From Straminergon stramineum (Eukaryota; Streptophyta; Bryopsida; Hypnales; Calliergonaceae): a DNA stretch of 64,000 bases. Each line of letters starts with the position of its first letter. Position 1 is the first letter of the stretch. This document shows, one piece after another, positions 1 to 24,419 of the stretch. The stretch covers positions 3,539,001 through 3,603,000 of the forward strand of contig OY987265.1 in NCBI GenBank assembly GCA_963920665.1. The letters run 5' to 3'. The notes under the pieces were generated by a model that saw nothing but the letters and a program-made list of their open reading frames with translations, made no database searches and was not told the DNA's origin. The position numbers and the translations under genes are program-made.

Positions 1-1014
1 CATTCAAACTTTGAAAATCCCCTTGTTTGCAAATTCATTTTTTGAAATTGTCAGTCAATATTTAAAATAAAAAATATATTTTAATTAAAATTATAAATGA
101 ATATTGATTACCATTAGAAATTTAGATAATGCTTTGGGGGCTTTAATATCCATGTGAACATTTTCATTGCCAAGCTTTGCTAACTCCAAAACAAGGCCTT
201 GAACCTTTGGTCAAATGTTTCAGGTAGTGTGGAGAGCAATGGAGCCCTACTAAATTTTTTAAGCAATTTATGCTATGATTCATAAGTACCTCTAAGTATG
301 AATGTAAATTCAGAAATTATAGTCATCTTATGCAAATTTGCCATATTTTTTGAGATGATTCATATTCAAAAAGTACATGTATTGATCCTATTTGTGGCCA
401 CTTTGACACTTGTAAGTGTCATTTGTTCACTCCAAAATCACCATTGTTACAATGGTGGGACATGAAGATAGAGGCAAAAGGCAATGAGATGGAATCTGGT
501 GAAAAAACAAAATTTGCATGCCTATGTCTTGTCAAATCCAATGTTTTATTTGGTCCTCTTGGAATTGTGGTTGATGTAATAGGACTTGAAGAGAAAGGTG
601 GATGTCCTATTACTTTCCATATTCTTGCCTTCCAAATATTTATGTTGGGTCTTTTATATATATCCTAGTACTCCTCTAACATTGAATCACAAAAACGCAC
701 AAACTATCTATACATTTAGTACATTAGGATGTTTTTTTTGTTACAATGAGATCTCCTAGACCACATGTCCCTTGGTCATGTTCTTTGTATAGTTAGAAAG
801 CTTTCAACGAGGAGGGATGTATGGGCTTTGTTTAATGGCTCTTGGACCTTTGGTGTGAAAGTGATTGAATTTGGAAGTTTTTAAGAATTAAAAAAATTAG
901 AAAATTACATTCACTTTTATTTTGGCTATGGCAACAACACATGGCACACTAGCCTATGCTACATCAAGTTCAAATATGATCAATTAATTATCATATGTGA
1001 ACCACTCCAAATTA
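1..1014. other. Intergenic DNA, no gene seen
   Basis: AT-rich sequence without a convincing reading frame. The longest open stretch (about 423-668) has no ATG at its start, no recognisable motif and no splice context, so I read it as noncoding. Confidence 0.6.
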
Positions 1015-1249
1015 GGCCGGGGTGGATTGACCCCCTCGCTCATCGCCAAGGAAAAATCCTGAATTTTTTTATTTGTCATGCATGATGAGATTTAAAAATT
1101 TTGAATTCGTATTTGCAATCAGAGGCCCCAAATTAGATATGGTAGATAGAGAAGATAAATTAATGAAGCACTGAATAGGGGTCTTTTTTTTTACATGCCC
1201 CCCTGGAATGACTTGGGGGGACGAGCGAGGGGGTCAATCCACCCCGGCC
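1015..1249. repeat. Short inverted-repeat (MITE-like) element
   Basis: The ends are perfect 27-bp inverted repeats: 1015-1041 reads inward from GGCCGGGGTGGATTGACC and 1223-1249 is its exact reverse complement. The 181-bp interior is AT-rich and has no coding capacity. Size and structure fit a nonautonomous DNA transposon. I could not see a clear target duplication, so the superfamily is open. A diverged relative lies at about 21,386-21,546 in the opposite orientation, which shows this is a dispersed family and not a chance palindrome. Confidence 0.7.
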
Positions 1250-2700
1250 AACCAAACTAGGGGGTACAAACTTTTTTACATTTGTCCACACCCAAGTCAA
1301 AAAAACGGAGTTTGTCACCTCCGCTTTTTGAATCATTGTCTGACCAATCAGGAAGACTTCTTATTATACCGCTCCGCTTGCACCCTTATTGAGCTGGCAT
1401 ATCCCTTCTTCAATTCAATTCAAAGACGCCAGTGGAGCCCCTTGAAATTAGCTGCGCAAGCTAAGTTATATCGTAGCCTATTGGCTACAGGGCCACAAAT
1501 TGCAGTTTTACAGTGGTCCCTGGGCTCCTGGGTCCGGGTCCTGGGCCTCAGGAAGGGGATTTGAATTTCCAGAGAGGAAAGCAGAGACCCAATTCAAATC
1601 CAACCTGAAAGCATGAACCCTCCCCCCCATATATAAACGTTACCAAGCAAGCAGTTTTTTTAAAATTAGATTTTTTTTTCTATTTGGGCGAAATTTCGCC
1701 AGATCTGTCAGAATCTGACCACTGTGAATCTGTCCCTCCAAAATCTGACCTGTGCAGTGAAGCCAACACAGGAGACACTAGTCCAAAAAAAAACACCCTG
1801 TGTTGTTATTTACCAACAACATACCCGAATCCACATATAAATATTCATTGACCGTATGTTTTGAAGTAAAAAAACGAACCCACTTCTTTTGCTTGTGTCA
1901 AAATAAAAAATAAAAAAATGAACCCATAAAGAAAAAACACACACAGTATGTTAGATTCTCCCTTCTTCTACTGTACAGTAGTTGGGCCAAGGACGGAATA
2001 ATAAAAGGCCCATTCCTCCAAATCCCCAACTTCCAAAAGATTCACCGCATATCCGACCTTCGGAATCAATCAGTTATCTGCCAGTCCTACTAAGGGAAGG
2101 GAAGGGGAAGGGGAAGGGGAAGGGGAAGGGGAAGGGGAAGGGGAAGGTAACGTATTGATAGGCCGCGGTCGCTACAGGGAAACCCAATTCTCATCTTCAA
2201 CCATAATAATATCCCAATTGATATCAGCATGGAGGGGAGGAACCCTAATATGTCCCTAAATGAACTATTTGAGCCCCCCAAAGGCCACGGAACCCAATCA
2301 GCAATTGGATGAAGAACTCCGCAACAACCAACCGATGGGCTACGGGGGACAACGAATCTTAGGGGGCCAGGGGCCAGGGGCTAGGGGTACTAGACCTCAT
2401 GCCTGCGCCTGCCTGCTTGGTCTTCAGGTGGGTGGGGGGGTCCACCAACTTCCAACTTCCAAACCTTAGGGGATATTAAATGTAAACAAATGATATATAT
2501 GCCCCCCTTTTCCGTTTTGGTGGTTGCTACGATATTAGTTTCTGGGACATTCACCTTCTAATTCTGCACATTGATTCCAAGATTCGAAATTCCCAAATTG
2601 GATTGCTTCGGTGTGGTAAATAACCAGGTGGAAAATCTTTGTGGAAATTCTTGTGGAAATACCACGAGGTGAAAAACCCTTAAGATGAAAAATCCCAATG
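1250..2700. other. Intergenic DNA upstream of glutamate synthase
   Basis: No gene recognised. A TATATAAA-like stretch sits near 1629-1638, about 2.4 kb from the glutamate synthase start, too far to assign to it with confidence. TGGGCC and GGCCCA, the site II type of plant housekeeping-promoter element, occur near 1983 and 2009. Confidence 0.4.
2094..2148 (+). repeat. GGGGAA microsatellite
   Basis: About nine near-perfect tandem copies of GGGGAA. The G-runs on the + strand could form a G-quadruplex; on the other strand it reads as a proline-leucine repeat, which is an artefact of the repeat and not a gene. Confidence 0.9.
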
Positions 2701-3326
2701 CAGGACCGATGACAGAGGTCTAGTAGTGGTCCATGCCGGCCTAGGGGCCCCTTACACTACTACAGTACTACGTTACTCCCCAGGCCCACTTTCCTTGTGG
2801 GGGGCAGGCGCTGCTTTGAGAAGAGGCGCCCAGTGCCCGCCAACTCGGATGCTGAGATGGCGGAGTCGTCTCTTCACAACGCCCACGGTCTTGGGCCCCG
2901 TCCCATCTGGCCGCGTCGCCTGGCTTCGCTCCCCCGAACCTCAGCTTCGTCCTCCAGATCCCCCCGAACCTAAGACTCGTCACAGGTTCGGTACTTAACC
3001 TCAGCCTCGTTCCCGGCTCGGCTCCAACGAGAAAGTTTGGGAGAGCGCGTGTGGCAGGAACGGGATGGATCCCGGATTCAAAGGGGACCGCGGGTAAAGG
3101 CCCGGCATGGTGGCGAGGGCTTTTGGGGTAGCCGAGGGGTTTTGGGCTTGGGCCCGCTGCCGCGACGGCCCATATTCACGGCCAATATACTCGACAGGGT
3201 TGCTGGCGCAGAGCCAGAACATTTACCTTCCTCTCCCACTCGTGGGAAGCTCTTTGCTGCATCACCGCTTGTGATCAAGAGCGAGCGAGCGAGCGAGGGA
3301 GCGAGTGTGCTTCGTGTTTTTTTTAG
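2700..3326 (+). promoter_or_regulatory. GC-rich probable promoter and 5' leader of glutamate synthase
   Basis: This is the most GC-rich stretch of the upstream region, with CpG dinucleotides, imperfect repeats of a CCCCGAACCT motif (about 2931-2975) and a run of GAGC units (about 3282-3305) typical of plant 5' leaders. It ends at a sequence resembling a 5' splice site (AG followed by GTGAGT at 3327). I infer that transcription starts within it; the start site is not visible and no clear TATA box was seen. Confidence 0.35.
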
Positions 3327-3849
3327 GTGAGTCAGCTGAGCGTGCATTGTGACATTATTAACGGGTTTTTTTTCTATCAGGGCGCTCTCTGCGGAAGAAT
3401 CAAATTTCACATGATTTATAAAGATCCAGCAACAGTTTAATTGTGTCTCGTGGTTCTTGTGATGTGCAATTGTTTTGCGTTGTTTGGAAGAGAACAAGAG
3501 ACTTTGTTTTGATTTTTTTGTTTTGAGTTGCGTGAATGTTTTGTGTTGTTTGTAAGAGGGAATAAGTGTATGTGGAGCGTTAATAATCTTGTGTGCGATC
3601 GGTGTTGGAGAATCGTGTTTAGTAGGATGTCGTGAATTCGGGATCGCTGGCTCGTCTGATCTATTTCGTAAGCGTGACGTTCGTTTTATCAGTCCGGTTG
3701 CCAGAAACGTGTGTGTTGGAACTCGATCTGTTGTGAGAAGGTCTTAGTTTGACGAATTCGGACTTTGGCTTTTGCCGATTTGGTGTTCCTGAGTTAAGGA
3801 GCACGAATTTCATGTGAATTTGGTTGTGATTCGGGATATTTACATCCAG
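3327..3849 (+). other. Possible 5' UTR intron of glutamate synthase
   Basis: The stretch begins with GTGAGT and ends with a pyrimidine-bearing ACATCCAG. It is T-rich between GC-rich flanks, as plant introns are. Leader introns are common in plant housekeeping genes. Other acceptor choices downstream are possible, and the leader could also be unspliced with several upstream ATGs. This is inference from composition and splice consensus only. Confidence 0.3.
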
Positions 3850-4092
3850 GAGTTGCGCGTTTGTGGTGGACATGCAGGTTTTAGTGCTTTCACGTACGTT
3901 GCGGCTTCCACTATAGAGCTCAGTTTTCCAAGACAGAAGGTTTTGAGAGCATTGAGCGGAAACGCAGCTTCTCGAAAACCTCTGGAAATTGCAGCCGCTG
4001 GTGTCCTTTTTGCAAAGAACGGTCTCATGATTGTGGAGTTTTTTCGCTTGGCGGAAGGAGAATAGGGAGCATCTCTTGGCAGCGTTCTGACG

Positions 4093-17795
<13,703 letters not shown>

Positions 17796-18089
17796 GCTGC
17801 ATTCGGGTGCCTCTTGTATAATAGGCAATGCTTGGGAAATGTTTCTCATCTCTAGTCGTAGACGGCATGAACGATTTGAGTGCTGGTGGATTTGAAGTCT
17901 ACTAGTGAGTGTCCCCCTCTCTGAGATCTTAAGTTAAGCAAAGTTGATTTGCTAGGTGTCTTAGTGAGCTTGCAGTGCTCCGAGTGAAGTGTCTGTATAT
18001 TCTATTTATGAAAAACAAACACTTCGTATGATGTATCTACCTGTGTCCAACTTTTGATGATCATATTTTGTAACCCTTCTAGTGGATGA

Positions 18090-18095
18090 AATAAA
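18090..18095 (+). terminator. Poly(A) signal candidate for glutamate synthase
   Basis: AATAAA occurs about 295 bp after the stop codon, downstream of a T-rich stretch. Plant poly(A) signals are loose, so other sites between 17,820 and 18,100 may be used. Confidence 0.4.
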
Positions 18096-18109
18096 AATAG
18101 AAAAGCACT

Positions 18110-19589
18110 TAACGGTTCTTAGCCGATTAGAATAAATTCCAAAATATGTTTCTATCATTCAAAAATGTTGGGCATAGTTTCATTTAGTTGACTCGTATTG
18201 CTACCGCAGGCAATTAGAATGAAGATATGTCTTGTTTTGCACTATTTCCTCTCATACTTGCTTGCCAAAGCTTCTTTCAAACCTGGGTCAATTTTTTTAT
18301 TAATTTGATAGAAACTCAGAATTTTTTTTAAATGTCATAATCCTGGTTTGGATTGAGAAGATGGAAGTACTGTTGAGCATTCAGTCATTAAGGTAAAACA
18401 GTTTATGACCACTCAAATTTGCAATCTGGGTATCTTGTGCAATGATTTGATTGTTGCCAATATTTTTCAAAGATAGAATTAGTTGAATTGACTAGAATAC
18501 AAGTGGAAACATATGAATCTAATAAGAACTTGAATTGATATGAATTTTCAAACCAAAAATATAAAATTGTTAGTAGGTGGGGGTCATGACCATCTTAAGA
18601 AGTTTTAAAATGAGTGACCTACCACCCCAATCTCATTTGGTGAGTGTTATTCAAGGACAAGTTCAACATTCTAAAAGCACCTCCTTTATTGGATAAAACT
18701 ACAATTTTTTTGAGAAGTATTTATTCATTGTTAAGCTCACCTAAATCAACATTTATTAAACTATATCTTCATCAACCTTGAACCATCCATAACTTGATGT
18801 AAACTCAGAGTAATTCTTTGACAAAGGCACCCTATTACTTGCCCAAAATACATGACCTCCACGCTCTACAAAAATGGGTGCAAAATTGGTGTAATTAGGA
18901 GGATCATGTAGATGATGGAATTAGGTGACTAACAAAATTAGATTGATTGACCCTATATTGAGTATTCATTCATGTACTCATAGCTTGGATTGAGAAGATG
19001 GGAGTACTATTGAATATTCATTCCAAAGAACTTGAAGCTACAATTTAGAGAAGAAGTTTTATATGGTTGTTGAAATCATTGTATAGTGTATTTGTCAACA
19101 TCTACATCCTAATTCTTTATCTAAATTTTGGTCATTAAAATGATCTTTTCAAAATTCCCAATGATTAATCATGATTGAAGAAATCAGACATTAGTCCTTA
19201 GCATAAACTCTTGTGATGCCCTTTTGATGTCATCTCATAGATGTAGAGAGTCTTCATCTTTGTATACTATTCCTTTTCTATCAAAGAGTCATTTAAATGA
19301 CTTAAATGGGATTGTAGACAAATACTCATAGGTGGTGGTGCTAATGTAAAAAGATAGAGCCATTTTTTAGTTATTGTGGACATATAGTACTTGTTTAGTG
19401 GGTTGTAGACGACAATAGATTCTTCTACTAGTGGTGGAGTTGTCTAATTCTAAATGCACAAATCTTTCATGTATAGATATTTTATCTCCAGATAATCTTT
19501 ACTTGCACACCAATTATAATCAAGTGTAATTAGTGAACATTCTATGATGAATTATTTCATCCATCAATAAATACATCTATGAAGATATA
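18110..19589. other. Intergenic DNA, no gene seen
   Basis: AT-rich with no credible reading frame. The only structure noticed is a roughly 45-bp sequence containing GGATTGAGAAGATGG that occurs twice, near 18,350 and 18,983. Confidence 0.6.
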
Positions 19590-20310
19590 ATCCAAAATCT
19601 TTTGCGTCTCACCATCTTCTCTATTCTAAATGTGACACCTCCATCTATCCATATCCTATGTGTCCCATCTCCCTTCATCTCTATTTTTGTGACACCGTCT
19701 CTATCTTGTGTGTCTAAATTATTTTCCTCCCATCCCATTTATTCTATATCTCACTTCCTTCATGATCCTTTGTTTGTTACCTACTTCAACAATGTATTTA
19801 TCTCACCTCCTTCATGTACATTTGTATCTCACTTCCCTCAACATTATATAGGTTTTACCTCCTTTATGATCATATGTGTCTCACCTCACTCTACACCCTA
19901 TATATCTCACCTCCTTCATGATCATTCAATCTAACTGTTCTTTTAAAATCCTCTAAGTCTCAAAATTTTCAACACTATTGTATTTCACTTCACCATCCTA
20001 TGTGTCTCACCTCTCTCACCATCATCAGTATCTCAACTCCCTTTGCACCCTATGTATCTCACTTACTTCATAATCTTTTCAGTCTAACTTCCTTCAATAT
20101 CCTTTGAATCCAACGTCCCACATAATCATGTATATTTCACCTCCCTCTCCATTCTATATCTCTCGCCTCCTTTACAATCTTAAATATTTCACCTCTCTTG
20201 TATTTCTTGTATTTTATTTCTCTCTTGATTGTCTTGTGCCTAACCTCTTAGAGAATATTATGTATTTGACGTCCTTCAACAACTAATGTGTTTGGCATCC
20301 CTTATCATCC
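19590..20310 (+). repeat. Degenerate pyrimidine-rich minisatellite, left block
   Basis: A diverged tandem array with a core like TATGTGTCTCACCTCCCTC recurring about every 30-35 bp. Runs of Ser, Pro, Ile and Phe in the open frames across it come from the repeat; I see no gene. The same array resumes at about 22,010 after a stretch of inserted elements. Confidence 0.7.
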
Positions 20311-20465
20311 ACTACATGAAAATGGGGCCCTAATCAACAAAAGATCAATGCATTGTTGATTACAACAATTTTCTTTTGGGCTACATTGATGTGGCAATCC
20401 TTTATACATCAACGTAATTGTGTTGATTTGACCAAAAAAAGTGGAGGAGATGTCATTTTAATAAA

Positions 20466-20950
20466 GGGTATGGGATAATTTGAAAATGAGAGCTTGACCA
20501 CTCATTGCCAAAATGTAGGAATTGTGTGCAAAGTAGAATTTCATACCTCATTTTGACATAGTAGAACAACTTTTTCAAAAATATTTGAAAGAAAAAAAGT
20601 TATGAAATCAAACCAAATTTCATCTCCAAAAATTTGTTTGAGATTTCAAGTCTCTAATCAAAAGTTATGGACAAATTTTAGAGAAGATGTTTGATATTGT
20701 CAAAGAAAATATCCCTTCCAACCCCTCTTCTAAAAGTTGTCTATAACTTTGATTGCAATCTCACAATCTTAATCGGATATTTGGAAATGAAATTTAGTTT
20801 GATTTTCTACATTAATGTAATTCAAAGTTTTCTAAAAAAATTATTCTATACTACCTAAATGAAATTTGAAATTATACTTTAACCACAATTCCTACTTTAG
20901 ACTTAACTATGAATGGTCAAGCTCCTACTAACCCTAATTTACCTATCCCA
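20466..20950. repeat. Foldback element of about 485 bp
   Basis: The left arm (GGGTATGGGATAATTTG, then GAGCTTGACCACTCATTG, then TAGGAATTGTG) is matched in reverse by the right arm, which ends CCTATCCCA at 20950 and carries GAATGGTCAAGCTCC and CACAATTCCTAC. Arms are over 200 bp and imperfect, with the centre near 20,705. It is noncoding and abuts the next element. Confidence 0.65.
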
Positions 20951-20961
20951 CATAGGTTGTT

Positions 20962-21183
20962 CACTATAAGAGAAAGTGGTGTTTTAAGTGAGTTTTAAAA
21001 TATAGTCCTAGACATAAGATTATAAGAAATGACCTTAAAGGAGATTTTCACTAAAAATCTTCTAAAAATATATGTGTTTCTAATAAAATTCTACTGAAAA
21101 TCTCCTTAAAGGTTATTACTTATAATCTAATTTCTAGGACCATACTTAAACACTCACTTGAAACACCCCTTTTTCTTATAGTG
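20962..21183. mobile_element. CACTA-type foldback MITE, 222 bp
   Basis: It starts CACTATAAGAGAAAGTGGTG and ends with CACCCCTTTTTCTTATAGTG, the inverse with two mismatches. A 3-bp GTT duplication flanks it (20959-20961 and 21184-21186), as expected for CACTA elements. The interior continues as a long inverted repeat, so the whole element can fold on itself. It has no coding capacity and would need a transposase in trans; its ends match those of the large CACTA element at 30,307-54,867. Confidence 0.85.
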
Positions 21184-21385
21184 GTTCAACCTCCTAATAG
21201 GCCATATTCATTATATTGAGAGTTTTTGTAGTCTCGTTTTTATCCTCGACTTGAAAATAAACGGCTTTAATCTCCTTACTAGTATTTTTTTATGAATAGG
21301 TAACAACAACACCTTTGAAAATTTCATTATAGGATCACTATTTAAGCATTATTTCTTTTTGGTTTCAATTCCTATTTTTTTAAAT

Positions 21386-21546
21386 GATTAATTTATCTTT
21401 TGTATCTCTCCTAGCTAATTTGGAGCATTCGATTGCAAATATGAATTCAAAATTAGCAAATTTTCTCGTGTGTGGCAAATAAAAAAATTCAATAGTTTTC
21501 CTTGGGGTAAAAATAGGGACAAGTGAGGGGGTTGGTTCACCCAAGC
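21386..21546. repeat. Diverged copy of the 1,015-1,249 inverted-repeat family
   Basis: Reading forward, this matches the reverse complement of about 1015-1165: ATTAATTTATCTT, then CTAATTTGGAGC, GATTGCAAAT, GAATTCAAAATT, AATAAAAAAATTCA, TTTTCCTTGG and a terminal GTGAGGGGGTTGGTTCACCC. One terminal repeat is recognisable; the other is not, so it is decayed or truncated. Confidence 0.6.
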
Positions 21547-22009
21547 CATACTATCCCACTTGTATAAAGAGCTTATCTTTTGCTCTTGTCAAACACCAAG
21601 GTAAGTGGCATTCGAAGTTCAAGTGCAAAATATATCAAGTTGGTTTGAATATAGTGTTGAGTTTTTTAAAATTAAATTTAAAGTGAAGAATTTACTTTAG
21701 AGACTTTGATTAAATATTTGGCATTAATGTGTCGATTGTGCCCTATAGGTGTGGATATGCGGTTGGTGGTTCAAATCCAACCGACAGTTGTGCCCACATG
21801 GTAGTTCTTGATGTGGCAATCCTATTTGTGTGATGGTTTTTGCCTATGTGATAGTCTACATGGTGGATTTTTGAATAATAATAATTCTTTTGAATTTGAT
21901 CCAATCTGGAAATAAACTTAACAAAAAAGAGTTGATTATTGTCCAAACCAAAACATCCTAACCAAGTGTTTTAACCAACATATATGAGTTCATTATCATG
22001 TTGGTTCAA

Positions 22010-23110
22010 ACACTATTACATATGTATTTGAGCTCCTCTTTGCATCCTATGTGTCTTATATATTACCCTCTTGCATGCCATATGTTTCACCTCTTTTAGA
22101 ATCCTTAATGTTTTACCTCCTTCCTATACTATTGTTTTGAACTTCAACTCTTTCACAATATGTTGCAACACCTAATTATTTTATATGTTTCAATTATGTC
22201 ACTCACTATCCTATGTTACTCCCTTCACTTAATATCCTTAGTATCTAACAACCCTCCTTTCTTCCCTTTGTATTTCACTTCCCTCCTTCACAATCCTTAG
22301 AGATTTCTCTCCATATATAATGTCTATATGAATTTTTTTTTGTCATTTTAAGTATCTCACCTCTTTCCATTTCTATCATTTGAGTCTCATCTCCCTCACT
22401 AATCTAAATGTCTCACCTCCCTCTTTCACATTTCTAGGTGTCTCACTTCCCTCTTTCTTTATCCTAAATGTCTCACCTCTTTTTGTCTCTATCATATGAG
22501 TCTCACCTCCCTCCCTAGTACCCCTTTAATTTATATCTTATCTATTATTTGATTCTGACCTTTCTTCTTCATTATTCTATATGATTTACCTTCCTTCCTA
22601 TTGAACAATTTGGTACTCCACCATTATCCTCTCTATATAATATCTCCATCACTATCTTATATGTACCTTTTATTTCTTTTAGTATCTCAACATATGTCTC
22701 ACGATCTTCCTTCTCTATCCTATATTTCCTACTTCTTTCACTCTTATATTTGCCTCATATCCCATTGACTCTATAGTTTGTGTGACTCACTTCACTCCCA
22801 CATTATTTTGTATATTTCAACTTATTTACTATTCTATGTGTTTCACCTCCCTCAATATCCTATGCATTTCACTTTCTTCATAATCATTTGGATGTTTACC
22901 TTCCTTTCTTACTATTTTATATCTCTAACTTCTCTTACTATCCTATGAGTCCCACTTGCCACCTTCCCTACCCTTTGTATCTCTCTCCCTATTCTATCTT
23001 TCTCAAGCCTTTCCCTTACTATTCTAATTATGTGTCTCAAGTGCCTCAATAACCTATGTATTTCACATCCCTCTACCAATATCCTTTGTGTTTCATATCC
23101 CTCTAAATCC
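22010..23110 (+). repeat. Degenerate pyrimidine-rich minisatellite, right block
   Basis: The same family as the block at 19,590. Near 22,395-22,510 successive units start TGTCTCACCTCCCTC and are spaced about 30-32 bp apart. Elsewhere the units are badly diverged. No gene is supported. Confidence 0.7.
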
Positions 23111-23870
23111 TAAACCTAAACCTATTAATCTTATACAAATCTATATTTTAAGTGACAACATGTAGATTGGAATGAATTTGAGTTTTTTTTTTTGTATTGA
23201 ATTAGGTTCATGTCTACATATTTATGTAGGTTGTTTTATGGAAGAAACATGACTAAAATGGCCATGGAATTTTGAAACCACTACAATTGAGACCACTTGA
23301 CTAAAGCCATGAAATTTTGAAGCCATGTAATTTGATTCATATATGAAACAAATATTTTTGTTCACATTGTTGTTTGTCTTTGTTTGCTATTCTTTCATGT
23401 GTCTTTTTTTATCTACAATGCATAAAGTCTCTAGCTTTTTGAATTGGGTCACCTCAATGAGTTCATAACCATCTGCAAAAAGTGATTCCATAGATGCTAT
23501 AAAATAAAAAAGAATTTTTTAAACATTTGTTTTGAAGGAAGGGTTGTTATTATGTGAGCTTCTGATTATGAGCCCATGAGCCTAGAAGACTATACATCTA
23601 TATTATAACACCTTCAATGATTGTAGAATATCTACTTATACATATGCTTGCATTTTTGTGCTTGCACACTAGTATTATTGATCTTGAAGGTAGTGAGATT
23701 TTGCAGATTTCAATTCTATAATTTTCTATGGATGAATGAGGGTCACCCCAAGAGCAAGAGCATTCCCTTTAGGCAAGCCAAGAAGTGTTAAAAAATTTTA
23801 GGTTTCAAAATTATGAACTTGGTTTGGATGAAGTCCCTAACATCTCATCCCATGGTACTTCAACTTCTTT
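23111..23870. other. Intergenic DNA, no gene seen
   Basis: AT-rich. No reading frame, RNA gene or clear repeat was recognised. Confidence 0.6.
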
Positions 23871-24419
23871 ATCAAAATTGAAAATCAGTTAAGCTTAAAG
23901 CCTTACTAAACGGACACAAGCCCAAGGCGCAGCGGCGCAGCCACAACGCCTCCCTTTCCCACCAAAACCCACCGAATTCAAAAAACCAGAACGGTACTTC
24001 CACCAAGACCCAGACCATTGAAGACAAACCCTCAATTGCAAGGAGCGCCCCAATCGGAACCGTCGATACCCAGATCCAACGAGTCAGATACAACCAACCG
24101 GAAGACCGCAGATGAAACTCGCGCAGACTTCCAAGAAGATATTAATGGCGGCAACGACAATCTCAGCCATTAAAACACCTAGATCCAACGGTACAAACTA
24201 TTATAACCCGAAAAAACCAGGGCCAGTGGGAACAGGGACCTCTTTATCTCTCTCGCGCCTTCACTCCGATGCCCAGTGTGCTCAACGCCCCTGTTTCTCA
24301 GGCCACTGCGCGCGCTTGCTGCTTCGGCCGGGTTGTCCGCACACTCGTCGTTGCTCGCATCGCCGCCTTCTACCTATCTTTCAGCTTGCGAAGGAGGTTC
24401 CGGAGTTCATTCGGTCAAG
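23871..24419 (+). promoter_or_regulatory. Probable beta-tubulin promoter and 5' leader
   Basis: Base composition shifts to higher GC about 550 bp before the tubulin start. AGATCCAACG occurs twice (near 24,070 and 24,181), a TATA-like CTATTATAA lies near 24,199, and a pyrimidine tract (TCTTTATCTCTCTCGCGCC) follows near 24,241. These fit a core promoter and leader for the gene at 24,420. The frame stays open upstream of the tubulin ATG, but that part does not resemble tubulin. Confidence 0.4.

Noticed and set aside
2726..2998. 90-codon GC-rich frame
   Set aside because: It lies in the probable promoter region, overlaps open frames on the other strand and has no motif; long open frames are expected at this GC content.
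19602..20286. Open frames of 60-110 codons in the pyrimidine-rich tract
   Set aside because: Their repetitive Ser/Pro/Ile/Phe content follows directly from the minisatellite; there is no start context or family.
20324..20465. CACTACATGAAAATGGGGCC as a possible further CACTA terminus
   Set aside because: No matching inverse end or 3-bp duplication was found downstream.
21778..21788. GGTTCAAATCC, resembling a tRNA B box, with flanking GGTTGG/CCAACC
   Set aside because: No cloverleaf or convincing A box could be built, so neither a tRNA gene nor a SINE is supported.
24276..24419. In-frame upstream extension of beta-tubulin
   Set aside because: Tubulins start at MREI; the upstream residues are Leu/Ala/Ser-rich without similarity, and the region looks like a leader.
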